A stretch of 55,635 nt of DNA from Bacteroidetes bacterium GWE2_42_24 (GTDB lineage: Bacteria; Bacteroidota; Bacteroidia; Bacteroidales; TTA-H9), in assembly GCA_001768515.1 (NCBI GenBank), contig MEOA01000030.1:1-55635 (forward strand), in the 5' to 3' direction. This document shows positions 19,480-29,513 of this stretch, piece after piece. The notes under the pieces are model-generated. The model was not told the origin of the DNA and did no database searches. It saw nothing but the letters and a program-made list of their open reading frames with translations. Position 1 is the first letter of the stretch. Each line of letters opens with the position of its first letter. A program made the position numbers and the translations under genes.

Positions 19480-20592
19480 ATGAAAAAGTATAACATATTA
19501 ATAGCTATCATGCTATCAGCCATTCAGGGAATGACTCAGGAAGGTGCACGTCAATCGTTCCATTTTCCGGATGTAAATGGTTATCAGGTATTAAAAGCAG
19601 ATCTTCATACTCATTCAGTGTTTTCCGACGGTATGGTTTGGCCCTCCTTACGGGTTGAGGAAGCCTGGCGTGAAGGACTGGATATAATTGCCATAACCGA
19701 ACACATTGAATACCGTCCCAACAAGGCAGATGTAAATGGTGACCACAACCGCTCTTTCGCCATTGCCAAAGAGCAAGCCGACAAAGCAGGGATTCTGGTA
19801 ATACCCGGATCAGAAATAACCCGAAAAATGCCCCCCGGCCATTTCAATGCACTCTTTATAACCGATGCCAACAAGTTGGAGGTTCCCGACTGGAAAGAAG
19901 CCTTCAGGGAAGCCCGCAGGCAGGGAGCTTTTATCTTCTGGAATCACCCCGGATGGAAAGCACAGCAGCCTGACTCAGCCCGTTGGATGCCTGAGCATCA
20001 AATGTTATTCGACTCGGGATATATGGAGGGCATCGAAATTGCAAATTATGAAGAGTGGTACCCATCAGCCTTACGGTGGGCATTTAACAGAAACCTGACA
20101 TTGTTGGGAAACTCTGACATTCATGGAGCGATATACCAGCAATATGAAGTCCACAAAGGCAAACACCGACCAATCACTCTCATCTTTGCTAAAAACAGCA
20201 CGTTGACAGAGATTCATGAAGCGCTGAAGCAAAGACGCACCGCCGTACTGTTCGATGGGATGGTTATTGGACGTGAAGAATGGCTCACCCCGATGATTAA
20301 AAGCACAATAGAGGTCAACCCTTACCCCTCAGCTTCAACAGAATCCAGAATCACCATGGTACTGGAAAACAAGAGCGACCTTGACGTCATGTTATACCCC
20401 ACCCCCCAATCCATCGCCAAAGGAGTGATTTATCCGGTTGCCATACCAGCACGATCAAAAGTATTGCTTTCCTTAAGGTTGAAAGACGATGAGATGAAAG
20501 CGATGCCATCACACACCGTGCAGATGACAGTTAAAGACTGGTATACAAAGGAGAATACGACCCTCACAATGGACCTGACTTTCAAACGGTAA
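19480..20592 (+). CDS. exported PHP-domain phosphoesterase
   Basis: The 370 residues start with a signal peptide (MKKYNILIAIMLSAIQGMTQ). The PHP metal site is clear: DLHTHSVFSDG (His43, His45), AITEHIEY (Glu74, His75), VIPGSEI, FWNHPGW and GNSDIHG near residue 215. Such domains bind two or three metal ions and hydrolyse phosphoesters. The C-terminal 80 residues form a separate beta domain (MTVKDWYTKENTTLTM). It resembles the 'Sb-PDE family phosphodiesterase' group of Bacteroidota, but the substrate is unknown. It is not a histidinol phosphatase of the biosynthetic pathway, because it has a signal peptide and no his genes nearby. Confidence 0.85.
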   Translation: MKKYNILIAIMLSAIQGMTQEGARQSFHFPDVNGYQVLKADLHTHSVFSDGMVWPSLRVEEAWREGLDIIAITEHIEYRPNKADVNGDHNRSFAIAKEQADKAGILVIPGSEITRKMPPGHFNALFITDANKLEVPDWKEAFREARRQGAFIFWNHPGWKAQQPDSARWMPEHQMLFDSGYMEGIEIANYEEWYPSALRWAFNRNLTLLGNSDIHGAIYQQYEVHKGKHRPITLIFAKNSTLTEIHEALKQRRTAVLFDGMVIGREEWLTPMIKSTIEVNPYPSASTESRITMVLENKSDLDVMLYPTPQSIAKGVIYPVAIPARSKVLLSLRLKDDEMKAMPSHTVQMTVKDWYTKENTTLTMDLTFKR

Positions 20593-20779
20593 GGCAACTA
20601 TATCAAATTCACTAACAATTAACAAGAGAAGATTATCAAAACAAGGCATATTTTCGTAGAATCGCGTAAAAAAAAGCAACTTCTCAAAAGAATTCTTTTA
20701 CATTTGATGTATGCTGCTTCGACAGTTGGTTGTTAAATAAAAATAAAGAAACAGGTTATATAGAGTAAAATTTTCGGGT

Positions 20780-21487
20780 ATGAGTATCAGAACACTTAAC
20801 CTAATCCTCTTGTTTAATATTATGGCATCTTTCACCGGATGGTCTCAGACGGAGGACGATTCTACTGACAACAAAATTGATCTGGATTTCAGGATGGATA
20901 TCGTCAGCCGGTATATCTGGCGCGGTCAGGAGTATGGTCACGCACCAAGCATTCAGCCAGAAATTACCGCTTCATGGAAAGGGTTTACCCTCGGTGCATG
21001 GGGAGCCTATAAACTAAACGGAGAAGGAATTCAAGAGACCGATATCTACCTCTCAAAAACGATTGGACCTGTCACATTTGCTGTGTGGGACTATTGGACC
21101 TTCGATGACACAGCACTAATGGATTTCATGGATTTTAAAGAAGAAACAACAGCACATGTACTTGAGGCACAGGCCCTGATTGAAGGTGGAGAAACCTTGC
21201 CTTTCAATTTTCTGGCAAGCTATCTCTTCTATGGCAGCGATACAACCAAAAGCCTCTATTTTGAGTTACAGTATGTAACGCGATTTAAGGAAATTGACTT
21301 TATGGCTTTTGCAGGCTATAGTCCGAAAGGGAAATACTACGGTTCCCGTGAAGGACTGGTAAATATCGGACTGACTCTTTCACGCGAAGTTCAGGTAACA
21401 GAAACATGGGGTTTTCCGCTTTCGATGAGCCTGATTTACAATCCTGATGTTAAAAGCATGTATCTGGTAGCGGCAATTTCATTTTAA
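20780..21487 (+). CDS. outer-membrane beta-barrel, TorF-like putative porin
   Basis: The 235 residues have a signal peptide (cut after GWSQ) followed by amphipathic beta strands up to a final C-terminal Phe (LVAAISF), the usual last residue of an outer-membrane barrel. The motif DIVSRYIWRGQEYG near residue 40 is the mark of the 'TorF family putative porin' group. A hybrid kinase gene starts 32 bp after its stop on the same strand, so both are likely one transcript. The cargo is unknown. Confidence 0.75.
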   Translation: MSIRTLNLILLFNIMASFTGWSQTEDDSTDNKIDLDFRMDIVSRYIWRGQEYGHAPSIQPEITASWKGFTLGAWGAYKLNGEGIQETDIYLSKTIGPVTFAVWDYWTFDDTALMDFMDFKEETTAHVLEAQALIEGGETLPFNFLASYLFYGSDTTKSLYFELQYVTRFKEIDFMAFAGYSPKGKYYGSREGLVNIGLTLSREVQVTETWGFPLSMSLIYNPDVKSMYLVAAISF

Positions 21488-21519
21488 GATTGATAATATT
21501 TAACTAGTTGAAGCTGAAA

Positions 21520-23637
21520 ATGAAGAAGAAATTAACCATCTCACAACGCATACTGTTGCTGCTTTTTTTGTCTCTGGCAGCGGCCATCCTGATATTTACC
21601 GGCCTGTACCATTACAAAAACATACAGGAAAAGGAAATTTCAAGTGTTTCGTTAGAGGAATTTACTCATGAAGTAAACTCAATCATCTCACTACATGAAG
21701 CATCCCTTAAACAAGTAGTCTTTGATTATACCTACTGGGATGAGTTTGTAATGAATATTAAACCCAATAACGAAAATTGGTTCGATCAAAACATTACTAC
21801 CATTGTAAGCTCATTCCATTTTGATTACGCGGGTGTTTACAATACATCGAAAAATCTGGTTCATGAATCATATTCCGATGGATTTCAACCTGACACAATT
21901 GCAACAATCTCAGCACTGAATTACACCTTAAAGAACCGGTTTGCTGATTATTTCAAATGGACAAGTGACGGACTGGTTTCAGTGAGCGCAGCTACCATTC
22001 ACGGCACAAGCGATCCTTTTCACACCCGCACACCCGTCAGCGGCTACTTTGTGCTTGCCAAACGCTGGGACGATGCTTTAATAAACGAACTCGGCACAAT
22101 GCTTGGCGCCGAAGTCAAACTACGCAAGCCTAATGAAAAAATCACTAACGGTCATAAATATTCCCTGACAGTAACACGCGACCTAGCAAATTACGAAAAA
22201 CAACCGATAGCCAGACTTGTAATAACTCGCGACTTTCCAGTATTAAAACTTTATAATACAATCTCACTGTATTCTCTGGGAATCATATTGCTTTTAATTG
22301 TCACAGCACTGTTTGTTTTCTATATGACCTCAATTAAATGGGTACTTAAGCCCTTACAACTTGTTGGAAATATTCTGAAAACAGAGGATCCAAAATCCCT
22401 CGAGGCGCTAAAAAACAGCACAGTAGAATTTGAGCGAATCGGGATGTTATTCGATACTTATATGGAACAGAAGGCCGAACTGGTTAAGGCCCGTGAAAAA
22501 GCTGAGGAATCTGACCGGTTAAAATCGGCATTTCTGGCCAATATCAGTCATGAAATCCGAACCCCTATGAATGGTATCCTTGGATTTACCGAATTGCTGC
22601 GTGACAATACACTGGATCAAGAATCACGCATGGAATATCTGTCGATTATTGATAAGAGCGGACGTCAGTTACTCAACCTTATCAACGACATTATCGATAT
22701 CTCCAAAATTGAGGCAGGCCTTATGCACATCCAGCCGGTTAACTGCAGTCTCAATAAGGTGTTCCGCGAAACAGCCATGATGTTCAACAGCAACCCGAAG
22801 GTCATAAATAAAGAAGTTGAGTTACGGCTTAAACTTCAATTCTCTGATGAAGCTGCATGGGTAAGTGTTGATCCAATGAGGTTATCGCAGTTATTGACAA
22901 ATCTGATTGGTAATGCACTGAAATTTACGCAAAAAGGATTCGTAGAATTCGGGTACCGATTATCAACCGAAAACCAGCTGTTGGTGTATTGTCGTGATAC
23001 CGGTATCGGCATTCCTGCTGATAAACATAAAGCCATCTTCGATCGCTTTATTCAGGTCAATAACACTAGTTCCCGACCCTATGAGGGAACCGGGTTGGGT
23101 CTTGCAATTTCTCAATCGTTAACTGAACTAATGGAAGGACGTCTGTGGGTAGAATCAGAACCGGGAAAAGGATCAATATTCTACATCTCGCTACCATTCG
23201 TTCCTGTTGATCAAGGCACCTCTCCCATTTTTACCGATGAGATAACCATCGAGATTCCCAACCTTACAGGAAAACTTATCCTTGTAGCCGAGGATGTGCC
23301 GGTAAACTTTCAGTTCCTGAAAGCCACCATCGAGAAGACCGGAGCAGAGATCATCTGGGCTAAAAACGGGAAATTAGCCGTAGAAAGAGCCTTGGAAGAA
23401 CCCCATCCAGACCTGATTCTCATGGACTTAAAAATGCCTGAAATGAATGGATATGAAGCCACAAAACTTATCAAAAAACAATTACCAGAAATTCCCATTG
23501 TGGCGCAAACAGCCTACTCACTTGATGGTGACCGACAGAAATCGATTGAAGCCGGATGTGATGATCATATTGCCAAACCTATACAAACCAATGAGTTGTT
23601 TCGGATTCTTTCAACACTTTTAACACCAAAAGTCTGA
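21520..23637 (+). CDS. hybrid sensor histidine kinase with CHASE4-like sensor and receiver domain
   Basis: Membrane kinase of 705 residues from the ATG at 21520; an in-frame TTG at 21508 would add four residues. A first membrane helix (about 10-30) leads to an extracytoplasmic CHASE4-like domain (QVVFDYTYWDEFV), a second helix (about 245-270), a linker, HisKA (FLANISHEIRTPMNGI, phosphorylated His344), HATPase (LIGNALKFT, DTGIGI, GTGLGLAIS) and a C-terminal receiver (LILMDLKMPEMNG). It has no DNA-binding output, so it must pass the phosphate to another protein. The partner gene upstream is a porin-like barrel; sensing linked to nutrient uptake is possible but unproved. Confidence 0.92.
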   Translation: MKKKLTISQRILLLLFLSLAAAILIFTGLYHYKNIQEKEISSVSLEEFTHEVNSIISLHEASLKQVVFDYTYWDEFVMNIKPNNENWFDQNITTIVSSFHFDYAGVYNTSKNLVHESYSDGFQPDTIATISALNYTLKNRFADYFKWTSDGLVSVSAATIHGTSDPFHTRTPVSGYFVLAKRWDDALINELGTMLGAEVKLRKPNEKITNGHKYSLTVTRDLANYEKQPIARLVITRDFPVLKLYNTISLYSLGIILLLIVTALFVFYMTSIKWVLKPLQLVGNILKTEDPKSLEALKNSTVEFERIGMLFDTYMEQKAELVKAREKAEESDRLKSAFLANISHEIRTPMNGILGFTELLRDNTLDQESRMEYLSIIDKSGRQLLNLINDIIDISKIEAGLMHIQPVNCSLNKVFRETAMMFNSNPKVINKEVELRLKLQFSDEAAWVSVDPMRLSQLLTNLIGNALKFTQKGFVEFGYRLSTENQLLVYCRDTGIGIPADKHKAIFDRFIQVNNTSSRPYEGTGLGLAISQSLTELMEGRLWVESEPGKGSIFYISLPFVPVDQGTSPIFTDEITIEIPNLTGKLILVAEDVPVNFQFLKATIEKTGAEIIWAKNGKLAVERALEEPHPDLILMDLKMPEMNGYEATKLIKKQLPEIPIVAQTAYSLDGDRQKSIEAGCDDHIAKPIQTNELFRILSTLLTPKV

Positions 23638-23676
23638 TACTATCGGATATGCAAACCATTAATCCAAATCCTCAAT

Positions 23677-23701
23677 GCCTGGCCTGCTTTTCAGGTCAGG
23701 C
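23677..23701 (+). terminator. terminator after the hybrid kinase
   Basis: GCCTGGCCTG and CAGGTCAGGC pair (one G-T) around a CTTTT loop, followed by ATTTCTTT, 39 bp past the stop. Confidence 0.7.
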
Positions 23702-23718
23702 ATTTCTTTATACCTTTG
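23688..23718 (+). promoter_or_regulatory. ftcD promoter (Bacteroidota type)
   Basis: TTTT (23688-23691), 19 nt, TACCTTTG (23711-23718). The -33 part lies inside the loop of the upstream terminator, and the leader to the ATG is about 75 nt. Confidence 0.55.
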
Positions 23719-23797
23719 CCCCGGATATTGGTAAGCAATAGAAGAACAAATTACCAATACTGAATCCTGAAAACCAATTAATTATCGATAAATCACC

Positions 23798-25489
23798 ATG
23801 AGAAAACTCATCGAATGCGTTCCTAATTTCAGCGAAGGGAACGATATGAATGTAATCAAACAGATTACCGAGCAAATTGAGACTGTAGAAGGTGTTAAAT
23901 TACTGGATGTTGACCCGGGACAGGCCACAAACCGTACGGTAGTTACTTTTGTCGGGACTCCCGACGAAGTGATTGAAGCAGCTTTCAGAGCGATTAAAAA
24001 AGCATGTGAGGTGATTGACATGCGTCATCACAAAGGGGCTCATCCCCGGTTTGGCGCCACTGATGTGTGCCCATTGGTACCTGTTGCCAATATCACCATG
24101 GAAGAGACCATAACCTATGCCCGCAAACTTGCAGAACGCGTTGGAAATGAACTCCTTTTTCCTGTATACTGTTACGAGAGTGCTGCTTTCACCTCAGCCC
24201 GGAAAAACCTTGCTGTTGTTCGTGCCGGTGAATACGAAGCCCTGCCCGACAGACTTACCAAACCAGAAAACAAACCTGACTTCGGTCCTGCATCCTTTGT
24301 TCCACAGACAGGCGCTATTGCCATCGGGGCACGTGATTTCCTCATCGCGGTAAACTTTAACCTCAATACCACATCAACCCGACGGGCCAATGCCATTGCA
24401 TTCGATGTTCGTGAAAAAGGGCGTCCCATGCGTGAAGGGAATCAGATAACCGGAAAACCAATAAAGGACGAAAAGGGGAAACCGGTAATGATGCCGGGAA
24501 CCCTGAAGGCTACAAAAGCCATCGGATGGTTTATTGATGAGTATGGCATTGCGCAGGTATCTATGAACATCACCAATATAGGCATAACTCCGCTTCACAT
24601 TGCCTTCGATGAAATATGCCTGAAATCTCAAGCCCGGGGTGTGCGAGTCTCCGGAACCGAAATTGTCGGATTGGTTCCAAAACGTGCACTCATTGATGCC
24701 GGAAAATATTTTCTGAAAAAGCAACAACGATCGGTTGGTGTCTCAGAAGAAGAAATTATTAAGATTGCTGTTAAATCGATGGGGCTTGACGACCTGAAAC
24801 CCTTTAATCCTCAGGAAAAAATCATCGAATATATGTTGGCCTCAGAAAACACGCAACGAAAACTGGTTGATCTCACCTGTACAGGTTTTGCCAATGAAAC
24901 TGCCAGCGAATCGCCGGCACCCGGTGGTGGTTCAATCTCTGCATATATGGCAGCCCTTGCAGCTGCCCTCGGCACCATGGTTGCCAATTTGTCATCTCAC
25001 AAGGCTGGTTGGGATGATCGCTGGGAAGAATTCTCCGGTTGGGCTGAAAAAGGACAACAGTTGAAGGATGAACTCATGGCACTGGTTGATGAAGATACTG
25101 CGGCCTTTAACCGTATTATGGATGCCTTTGGCTTGCCGAAAGGAACCAATGAAGAAAAAGAAGCCCGTAAAAAAGCTATACAGGATGCCACACGCTATGC
25201 CACCGAGGTTCCTTTCCGTACCATGCAGAAAGCTTTTGAGACCTTTCCGCTACTGGCTGCAATGATTGAAATCGGAAATCCGAATTCAGTTACCGATGCA
25301 GGTGTAGGTGTACTGGCTACCCGCGCTGCCATAATGGGCGCATACCTGAATGTAAAAATCAATGCTTCCGGCCTTACCGATACAGCCTTTGCAACCAACA
25401 TCCTTAGCCAGGGAGCCACTATTGAAGCTCAGACAAAAGCCATGGAAGATGAGCTGATCAATGCCGTTAACCTTAAAATCATCGGATAA
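23798..25489 (+). CDS. ftcD: bifunctional glutamate formimidoyltransferase / formimidoyl-THF cyclodeaminase
   Basis: Handles the last step of histidine breakdown: moves the formimino group from formiminoglutamate to tetrahydrofolate, then releases ammonia to give methenyl-THF. The 563 residues contain both halves: the transferase (about 1-325, ECVPNFSEGND at the start, HHKGAHPRFGATDVCPL with the catalytic His region) and the cyclodeaminase (about 350-563, ESPAPGGGSISAYMAALAAALG). The length matches fused eukaryotic and bacterial FtcD. A MarC protein and an amino-acid permease follow on the same strand. No hut genes are visible in the window. Confidence 0.96.
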   Translation: MRKLIECVPNFSEGNDMNVIKQITEQIETVEGVKLLDVDPGQATNRTVVTFVGTPDEVIEAAFRAIKKACEVIDMRHHKGAHPRFGATDVCPLVPVANITMEETITYARKLAERVGNELLFPVYCYESAAFTSARKNLAVVRAGEYEALPDRLTKPENKPDFGPASFVPQTGAIAIGARDFLIAVNFNLNTTSTRRANAIAFDVREKGRPMREGNQITGKPIKDEKGKPVMMPGTLKATKAIGWFIDEYGIAQVSMNITNIGITPLHIAFDEICLKSQARGVRVSGTEIVGLVPKRALIDAGKYFLKKQQRSVGVSEEEIIKIAVKSMGLDDLKPFNPQEKIIEYMLASENTQRKLVDLTCTGFANETASESPAPGGGSISAYMAALAAALGTMVANLSSHKAGWDDRWEEFSGWAEKGQQLKDELMALVDEDTAAFNRIMDAFGLPKGTNEEKEARKKAIQDATRYATEVPFRTMQKAFETFPLLAAMIEIGNPNSVTDAGVGVLATRAAIMGAYLNVKINASGLTDTAFATNILSQGATIEAQTKAMEDELINAVNLKIIG

Positions 25490-25535
25490 TCCTCCACGGG
25501 AACCGGTCAGCGACCGGTTCCCTATATTAATCTTT

Positions 25536-26192
25536 ATGGAATTTCACTTTCACGAATACATCACCACTTTCCTGCTGTTTTTCACATCGTTTTTCAGCAT
25601 TATCAATCCGTTGGGTTCCATACCGGTATTTATGTCTATGACAGCCAACTTCGATGAGCAGCAGCGTCGTGCCACAGCACGTAAAGCAACGTTGATGGCC
25701 TTTATCATATTGGTAGTATTTGCACTTACAGGCCAGATCCTCTTCAAAGTATTCGGCATATCAGCCAACGGCTTTCGCGTTGCCGGAGGTGTAATCTTCT
25801 TCGTGATGGGTTACGACATGCTTAACGCCCGTATCAGCCGCATGAAGATTAAAAAGAAAGACGTACGTGAATATGCGGAAGACATTTCCATAACACCACT
25901 TGGTATTCCCATTCTTGCCGGCCCTGGCGCCATCACCAACAGCATTGTGCTGATGGAAGATGCCTCCGACCTTCTCATGAAAGTTATTCTGATCGCCAGC
26001 ATGCTGGTGACCATTGTCATCACGCTGATTTCATGGTATAGTGCAGGAAAAATCATGAAGGTAATCGGTGAAACCGGAAACAAAATCATGATGAAGCTCA
26101 TGGGGCTTATCGTGATGGTTATTGCTGTAGAATTCATGGTTGCCGGACTGACACCCATCCTTCGTGATATCTTTATGATAACTCCGAAATGA
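25536..26192 (+). CDS. MarC-family integral membrane protein
   Basis: From ATG 25536 the 218 residues form six membrane helices. The start MEFHFHEYITTFLLFFTSFFSIINPLGSIPVF is the typical MarC opening, with NPLGSIPVF conserved. The later segment TPLGIPILAGPGAITNSIV is also standard for the family. An upstream in-frame start would overlap ftcD and add 25 residues unlike the family, so I reject it. MarC proteins are called multiple-antibiotic-resistance proteins or NAAT transporters, but the substrate is not known. It lies 46 bp after ftcD and may share its transcript. Confidence 0.9.
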   Translation: MEFHFHEYITTFLLFFTSFFSIINPLGSIPVFMSMTANFDEQQRRATARKATLMAFIILVVFALTGQILFKVFGISANGFRVAGGVIFFVMGYDMLNARISRMKIKKKDVREYAEDISITPLGIPILAGPGAITNSIVLMEDASDLLMKVILIASMLVTIVITLISWYSAGKIMKVIGETGNKIMMKLMGLIVMVIAVEFMVAGLTPILRDIFMITPK

Positions 26193-26265
26193 GAGAATTC
26201 CTGATTATTAGCCATTATTAACTAGCGAATTCAAGCAGACTTCGCTAACAATCAACCTTTCAGCC

Positions 26266-27987
26266 TTGAGCAAATCGCCCCTCTTCCGTCAGAAAACCGT
26301 TGCCCACATTCTGGATCATGCATCATCGGGTGATGCTATGAAAAGGACACTGAGTGTAAGAGACTTGACGGCTATGGGCATTGCAGCCATTATAGGGGCC
26401 GGGATATTTAGCACCATCGGCAATGCTGCTGCCGATGGGGGGCCTGCCGTTTCGTTGCTGTTCATCTTTACTGCAGTCGCCTGCGCTTTTTCAGCTATGT
26501 GCTACGCCCAGTTTGCTTCTGCCATTCCAGTCAGTGGCAGTGCCTACACTTATGCCTATGCAAGCTTTGGGGAACTCATGGCATGGATTATCGGGTGGGA
26601 TCTTATCATGGAGTATGCTGTTGGTAACATTGCCGTTGCTATTTCCTGGTCAGAATATTTCACCGGATGGCTTTCTGGTATTGGGCTCCACATTCCCGAG
26701 TGGCTTACAATCGACTACCTTTCGGCCTCACGTGGTTACACTGAGGCTGTATCACTCATTAGTTCAGGGACTTCTATTGACGCGCTTAGCCGTCCATTAT
26801 TCGACGCATGGCATGCATGGCTCACTGCACCAACCCTGCTGGGGGTGAGAGTCATTGCCGACATACCGGCCTTTTCAATCGTCGTTGCCATCTCATACCT
26901 GGTATTCAAGGGAATATATGAATCCAAAACAGCAGGTAACATGATGGTTCTGCTCAAACTGGCCATCTTACTGTTGGTCATTTCTGTTGGTGCCTTTTAT
27001 GTGAAGCCAGCCAACTGGAGTCCTTTTGCCCCAAACGGTGTTGGTGGCGTATTGAAAGGGGTGGCCGGAGTATTTTTCGCCTACATCGGCTTCGATGCCA
27101 TCAGTACAACGGCTGAGGAATGCAAAAACCCCCGCCGTGATCTGCCGTTATCGATGATTTATGCGCTGGTGATCTCCACTGTTATATATGTCCTGGTGAG
27201 TCTTGTCCTTACAGGAATGGTCCCCTCGGGTGAACTGGGTGTCGCTGATCCGCTCGCTTATGCCTTTGAAAAACTAAATCTTAACTGGCTCTCCGGATTC
27301 ATTGCCGTGAGTGCAGTTATCGCCATGGCTGGTGTCATTCTGGTATTCCAGCTTGGACAACCACGGATATGGATGAGCATGAGTCGCGACGGATTACTGC
27401 CTCCCATCTTTTCCAGACTCCATCCACGTTACCGCACACCATGGTTCAGCACAATCGTGGCTGGCGTTATCGTGGCTATACCCTCGCTTTTCATGAACCT
27501 GACAGAGGTTACCGACCTTACCAGTATTGGTACCTTATTCGCCTTTATGCTTGTCTCGGGAGGTATACTTATTCTTGACAGCAGGGGCACACAAATGCAA
27601 TTGCCTGATAAAGCTTTCAGGGTTCCTTACTTCAATAGCCGTTTATGGCTTCCCATTATCTGGATCAGCGTGTTGCTGATAATCTTTTGGAATAAAGGAG
27701 AAAAGTCATGGTTAAACGGACTACGGCTTAATGAACCCTGGGATACATTCCGACACGAAATTCCTAACCTGATATTCTATCTCTTTGCACTTGCAATCTC
27801 CATTCTCGCAGTCTTAAAGCGCTGGTCGGTGATTCCTGTACTTGGCCTGCTGACCAATGGCTACCTCATCGCTCAGTTAGGAATAACCAACTGGCTTCGT
27901 TTCCTGATATGGCTGGCAATCGGACTGTTCCTCTATTTCGTTTACGGATCAAAACACAGTCTGCTAAGAAAGAATCAGAATTCATGA
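26266..27987 (+). CDS. APC-superfamily amino-acid permease
   Basis: Cytoplasmic-membrane amino-acid transporter of 573 residues with about 12-14 helices. The start LFRQKTVAHIL-DHAS and KRTLSVRDLTAMGIAAIIGAGIF (GxGIF unwound helix 1) are typical of the CAT/YfnA branch. A later FFAYIGFDAISTTAEECKNP segment is the family's helix 6 region. I keep the TTG start (26266) because the LFRQKT leader is conserved in this branch; the first ATG at 26338 would remove it. It follows marC by 73 bp and ftcD further up, which suggests use of amino acids (inference). Confidence 0.9.
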   Translation: MSKSPLFRQKTVAHILDHASSGDAMKRTLSVRDLTAMGIAAIIGAGIFSTIGNAAADGGPAVSLLFIFTAVACAFSAMCYAQFASAIPVSGSAYTYAYASFGELMAWIIGWDLIMEYAVGNIAVAISWSEYFTGWLSGIGLHIPEWLTIDYLSASRGYTEAVSLISSGTSIDALSRPLFDAWHAWLTAPTLLGVRVIADIPAFSIVVAISYLVFKGIYESKTAGNMMVLLKLAILLLVISVGAFYVKPANWSPFAPNGVGGVLKGVAGVFFAYIGFDAISTTAEECKNPRRDLPLSMIYALVISTVIYVLVSLVLTGMVPSGELGVADPLAYAFEKLNLNWLSGFIAVSAVIAMAGVILVFQLGQPRIWMSMSRDGLLPPIFSRLHPRYRTPWFSTIVAGVIVAIPSLFMNLTEVTDLTSIGTLFAFMLVSGGILILDSRGTQMQLPDKAFRVPYFNSRLWLPIIWISVLLIIFWNKGEKSWLNGLRLNEPWDTFRHEIPNLIFYLFALAISILAVLKRWSVIPVLGLLTNGYLIAQLGITNWLRFLIWLAIGLFLYFVYGSKHSLLRKNQNS

Positions 27988-28071
27988 TTTTTGGTTCAGC
28001 GAAAAGACAATGCTAAAGTGAGACAAATTGCTCAACTTCAAAACCAAAGTCAATTTTTCTAAACAGGCCGA

Positions 28072-29493
28072 CTACTCAACCGGCGCAAACATCGGATCCC
28101 ATGCAGGCAAAAGGATAGCAGGTTGGTCAAAGAGTTTCAGTATCTGAGGATCAACATATTTTTTATGGATAATCAACCTGAACATGTACGCATCGAACCA
28201 CCTGTCGGTCATGATCAGAAAACCATCATGCCCAGTTTTTCCCCACGAATTTTCGACCAACCACTTGACAGGGTTGCCTTTTTCATCAAGGTCAACACCG
28301 CAAAGTGACATTCCATGACTGCTTGAACTCTCGAAGGTCTGAATCCTTTCCTTCTTTGTCATTGGCAGGGTGATGCCAAAAAGACTTTCTGTGTCATAAT
28401 TTCCCAGGTCAAGGATGCCATTTTCGCGATCAAGTTGCTTACCAACATCACATGAATAATACATAGCTTCGCCAGCCCTGATAGAGGCAACGGCTGAGGC
28501 TTTCATCTGATCTACCGGAATGTTGAGGTATTTCCAGTTAACGCCTTCATAAGTGTTCCGATCATACTCAATCTCGAAAACCTTGTTGTATTCACGCGAG
28601 GGATCATCCATCAATTGAACATAATCATGCAGATCAACATCAATAAATTCCTTATAGAACGACTGCGGAGTGTAGGTCATCAGTTCACTCACCTTACCAT
28701 CTTTATCCTCAAATCGCCACGAAAACTCCAACGGCGGTTCCCCCAGGCTGACAGATAAAACACGGTACACCTCGCTCAACATGGCCGTTTTCGTCTTTTG
28801 AACATCTGCCGGTTTTAATCTTGCAGCAACCATCGAGCGAAGTTTCAGGGCATCACTACGCAAAAGGGTGGACAGTACATTGTTAATTGACCCGGTATTC
28901 TCGGCCTGTTTCGTATCAGGCATTACTGAAGCTGGTACCACGCCATATTTTTCAACGATGTTTACAAAACTGCTCCACACACCGCCATCGGCAGCAGGGT
29001 TCTTCAGCAGCCATTCAACTTTCCGGTCGCTTAACGGCAGATTGGCAGTATGGATAATCTCTTCCAAAAAGAGGTTTGACTTTTCAAGCTGATCGAAGAA
29101 AAAAGAATAATTCTGTGAAAAAAAGAAACTCTTCATCTTGTGTTTCTCAATCACCAATCCACGCATGGCATTCAGACTGGCAAACAACCAGCATCTTCCC
29201 GATGACTTTTGGTCGCTGATTCCTTCGACCTTCACTTTGTAAGTAAAAAAATCATCTACTCTCCCTCGGTTCTCATTGTTTTGCACCAATTGCCTGACAT
29301 TACCACTGGTTACAGCATTCCTGATCGCTTTAACGGAAGGTTGCATTGCCGTCTCAGCACGAAAGGCAGCAAGCATCTCAGGTGTTATGCTTCCTGCTGT
29401 GGTCTCAGTTTGTGCCATCAATGGAGCCATGCATATCAGGCAAGCCATTGAAAGCAGAATTTGTTTTTTAATGATTTGAAAATTTGTTTCCAT
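28072..29493 (-). CDS. exported C1-family aminopeptidase (bleomycin hydrolase / PepC-like)
   Basis: Papain-like cysteine aminopeptidase of 473 residues. Catalytic residues are all present: SSGRCWLFASLN (Cys101), SSSHGMSLCGVD (His) and VENSWGKTG (Asn). The DQKSSGRCW context is specific to the bleomycin hydrolase/PepC branch. Unlike the cytosolic family members, it has an N-terminal signal peptide (about 1-27, ending in MAPLMAQ), so it should act in the periplasm or outside. The M1 peptidase gene 20 bp upstream on the same strand suggests joint use in peptide digestion. Confidence 0.92.
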   Translation of the reverse strand: METNFQIIKKQILLSMACLICMAPLMAQTETTAGSITPEMLAAFRAETAMQPSVKAIRNAVTSGNVRQLVQNNENRGRVDDFFTYKVKVEGISDQKSSGRCWLFASLNAMRGLVIEKHKMKSFFFSQNYSFFFDQLEKSNLFLEEIIHTANLPLSDRKVEWLLKNPAADGGVWSSFVNIVEKYGVVPASVMPDTKQAENTGSINNVLSTLLRSDALKLRSMVAARLKPADVQKTKTAMLSEVYRVLSVSLGEPPLEFSWRFEDKDGKVSELMTYTPQSFYKEFIDVDLHDYVQLMDDPSREYNKVFEIEYDRNTYEGVNWKYLNIPVDQMKASAVASIRAGEAMYYSCDVGKQLDRENGILDLGNYDTESLFGITLPMTKKERIQTFESSSSHGMSLCGVDLDEKGNPVKWLVENSWGKTGHDGFLIMTDRWFDAYMFRLIIHKKYVDPQILKLFDQPAILLPAWDPMFAPVE

Positions 29494-29513
29494 CGTATAG
29501 CTAACGGTTTATA

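Noticed and set aside
26338..27987. ATG start for the amino-acid permease
   Set aside because: It would cut off the LFRQKTVAHIL leader that this permease branch keeps; the TTG at 26266 fits better.
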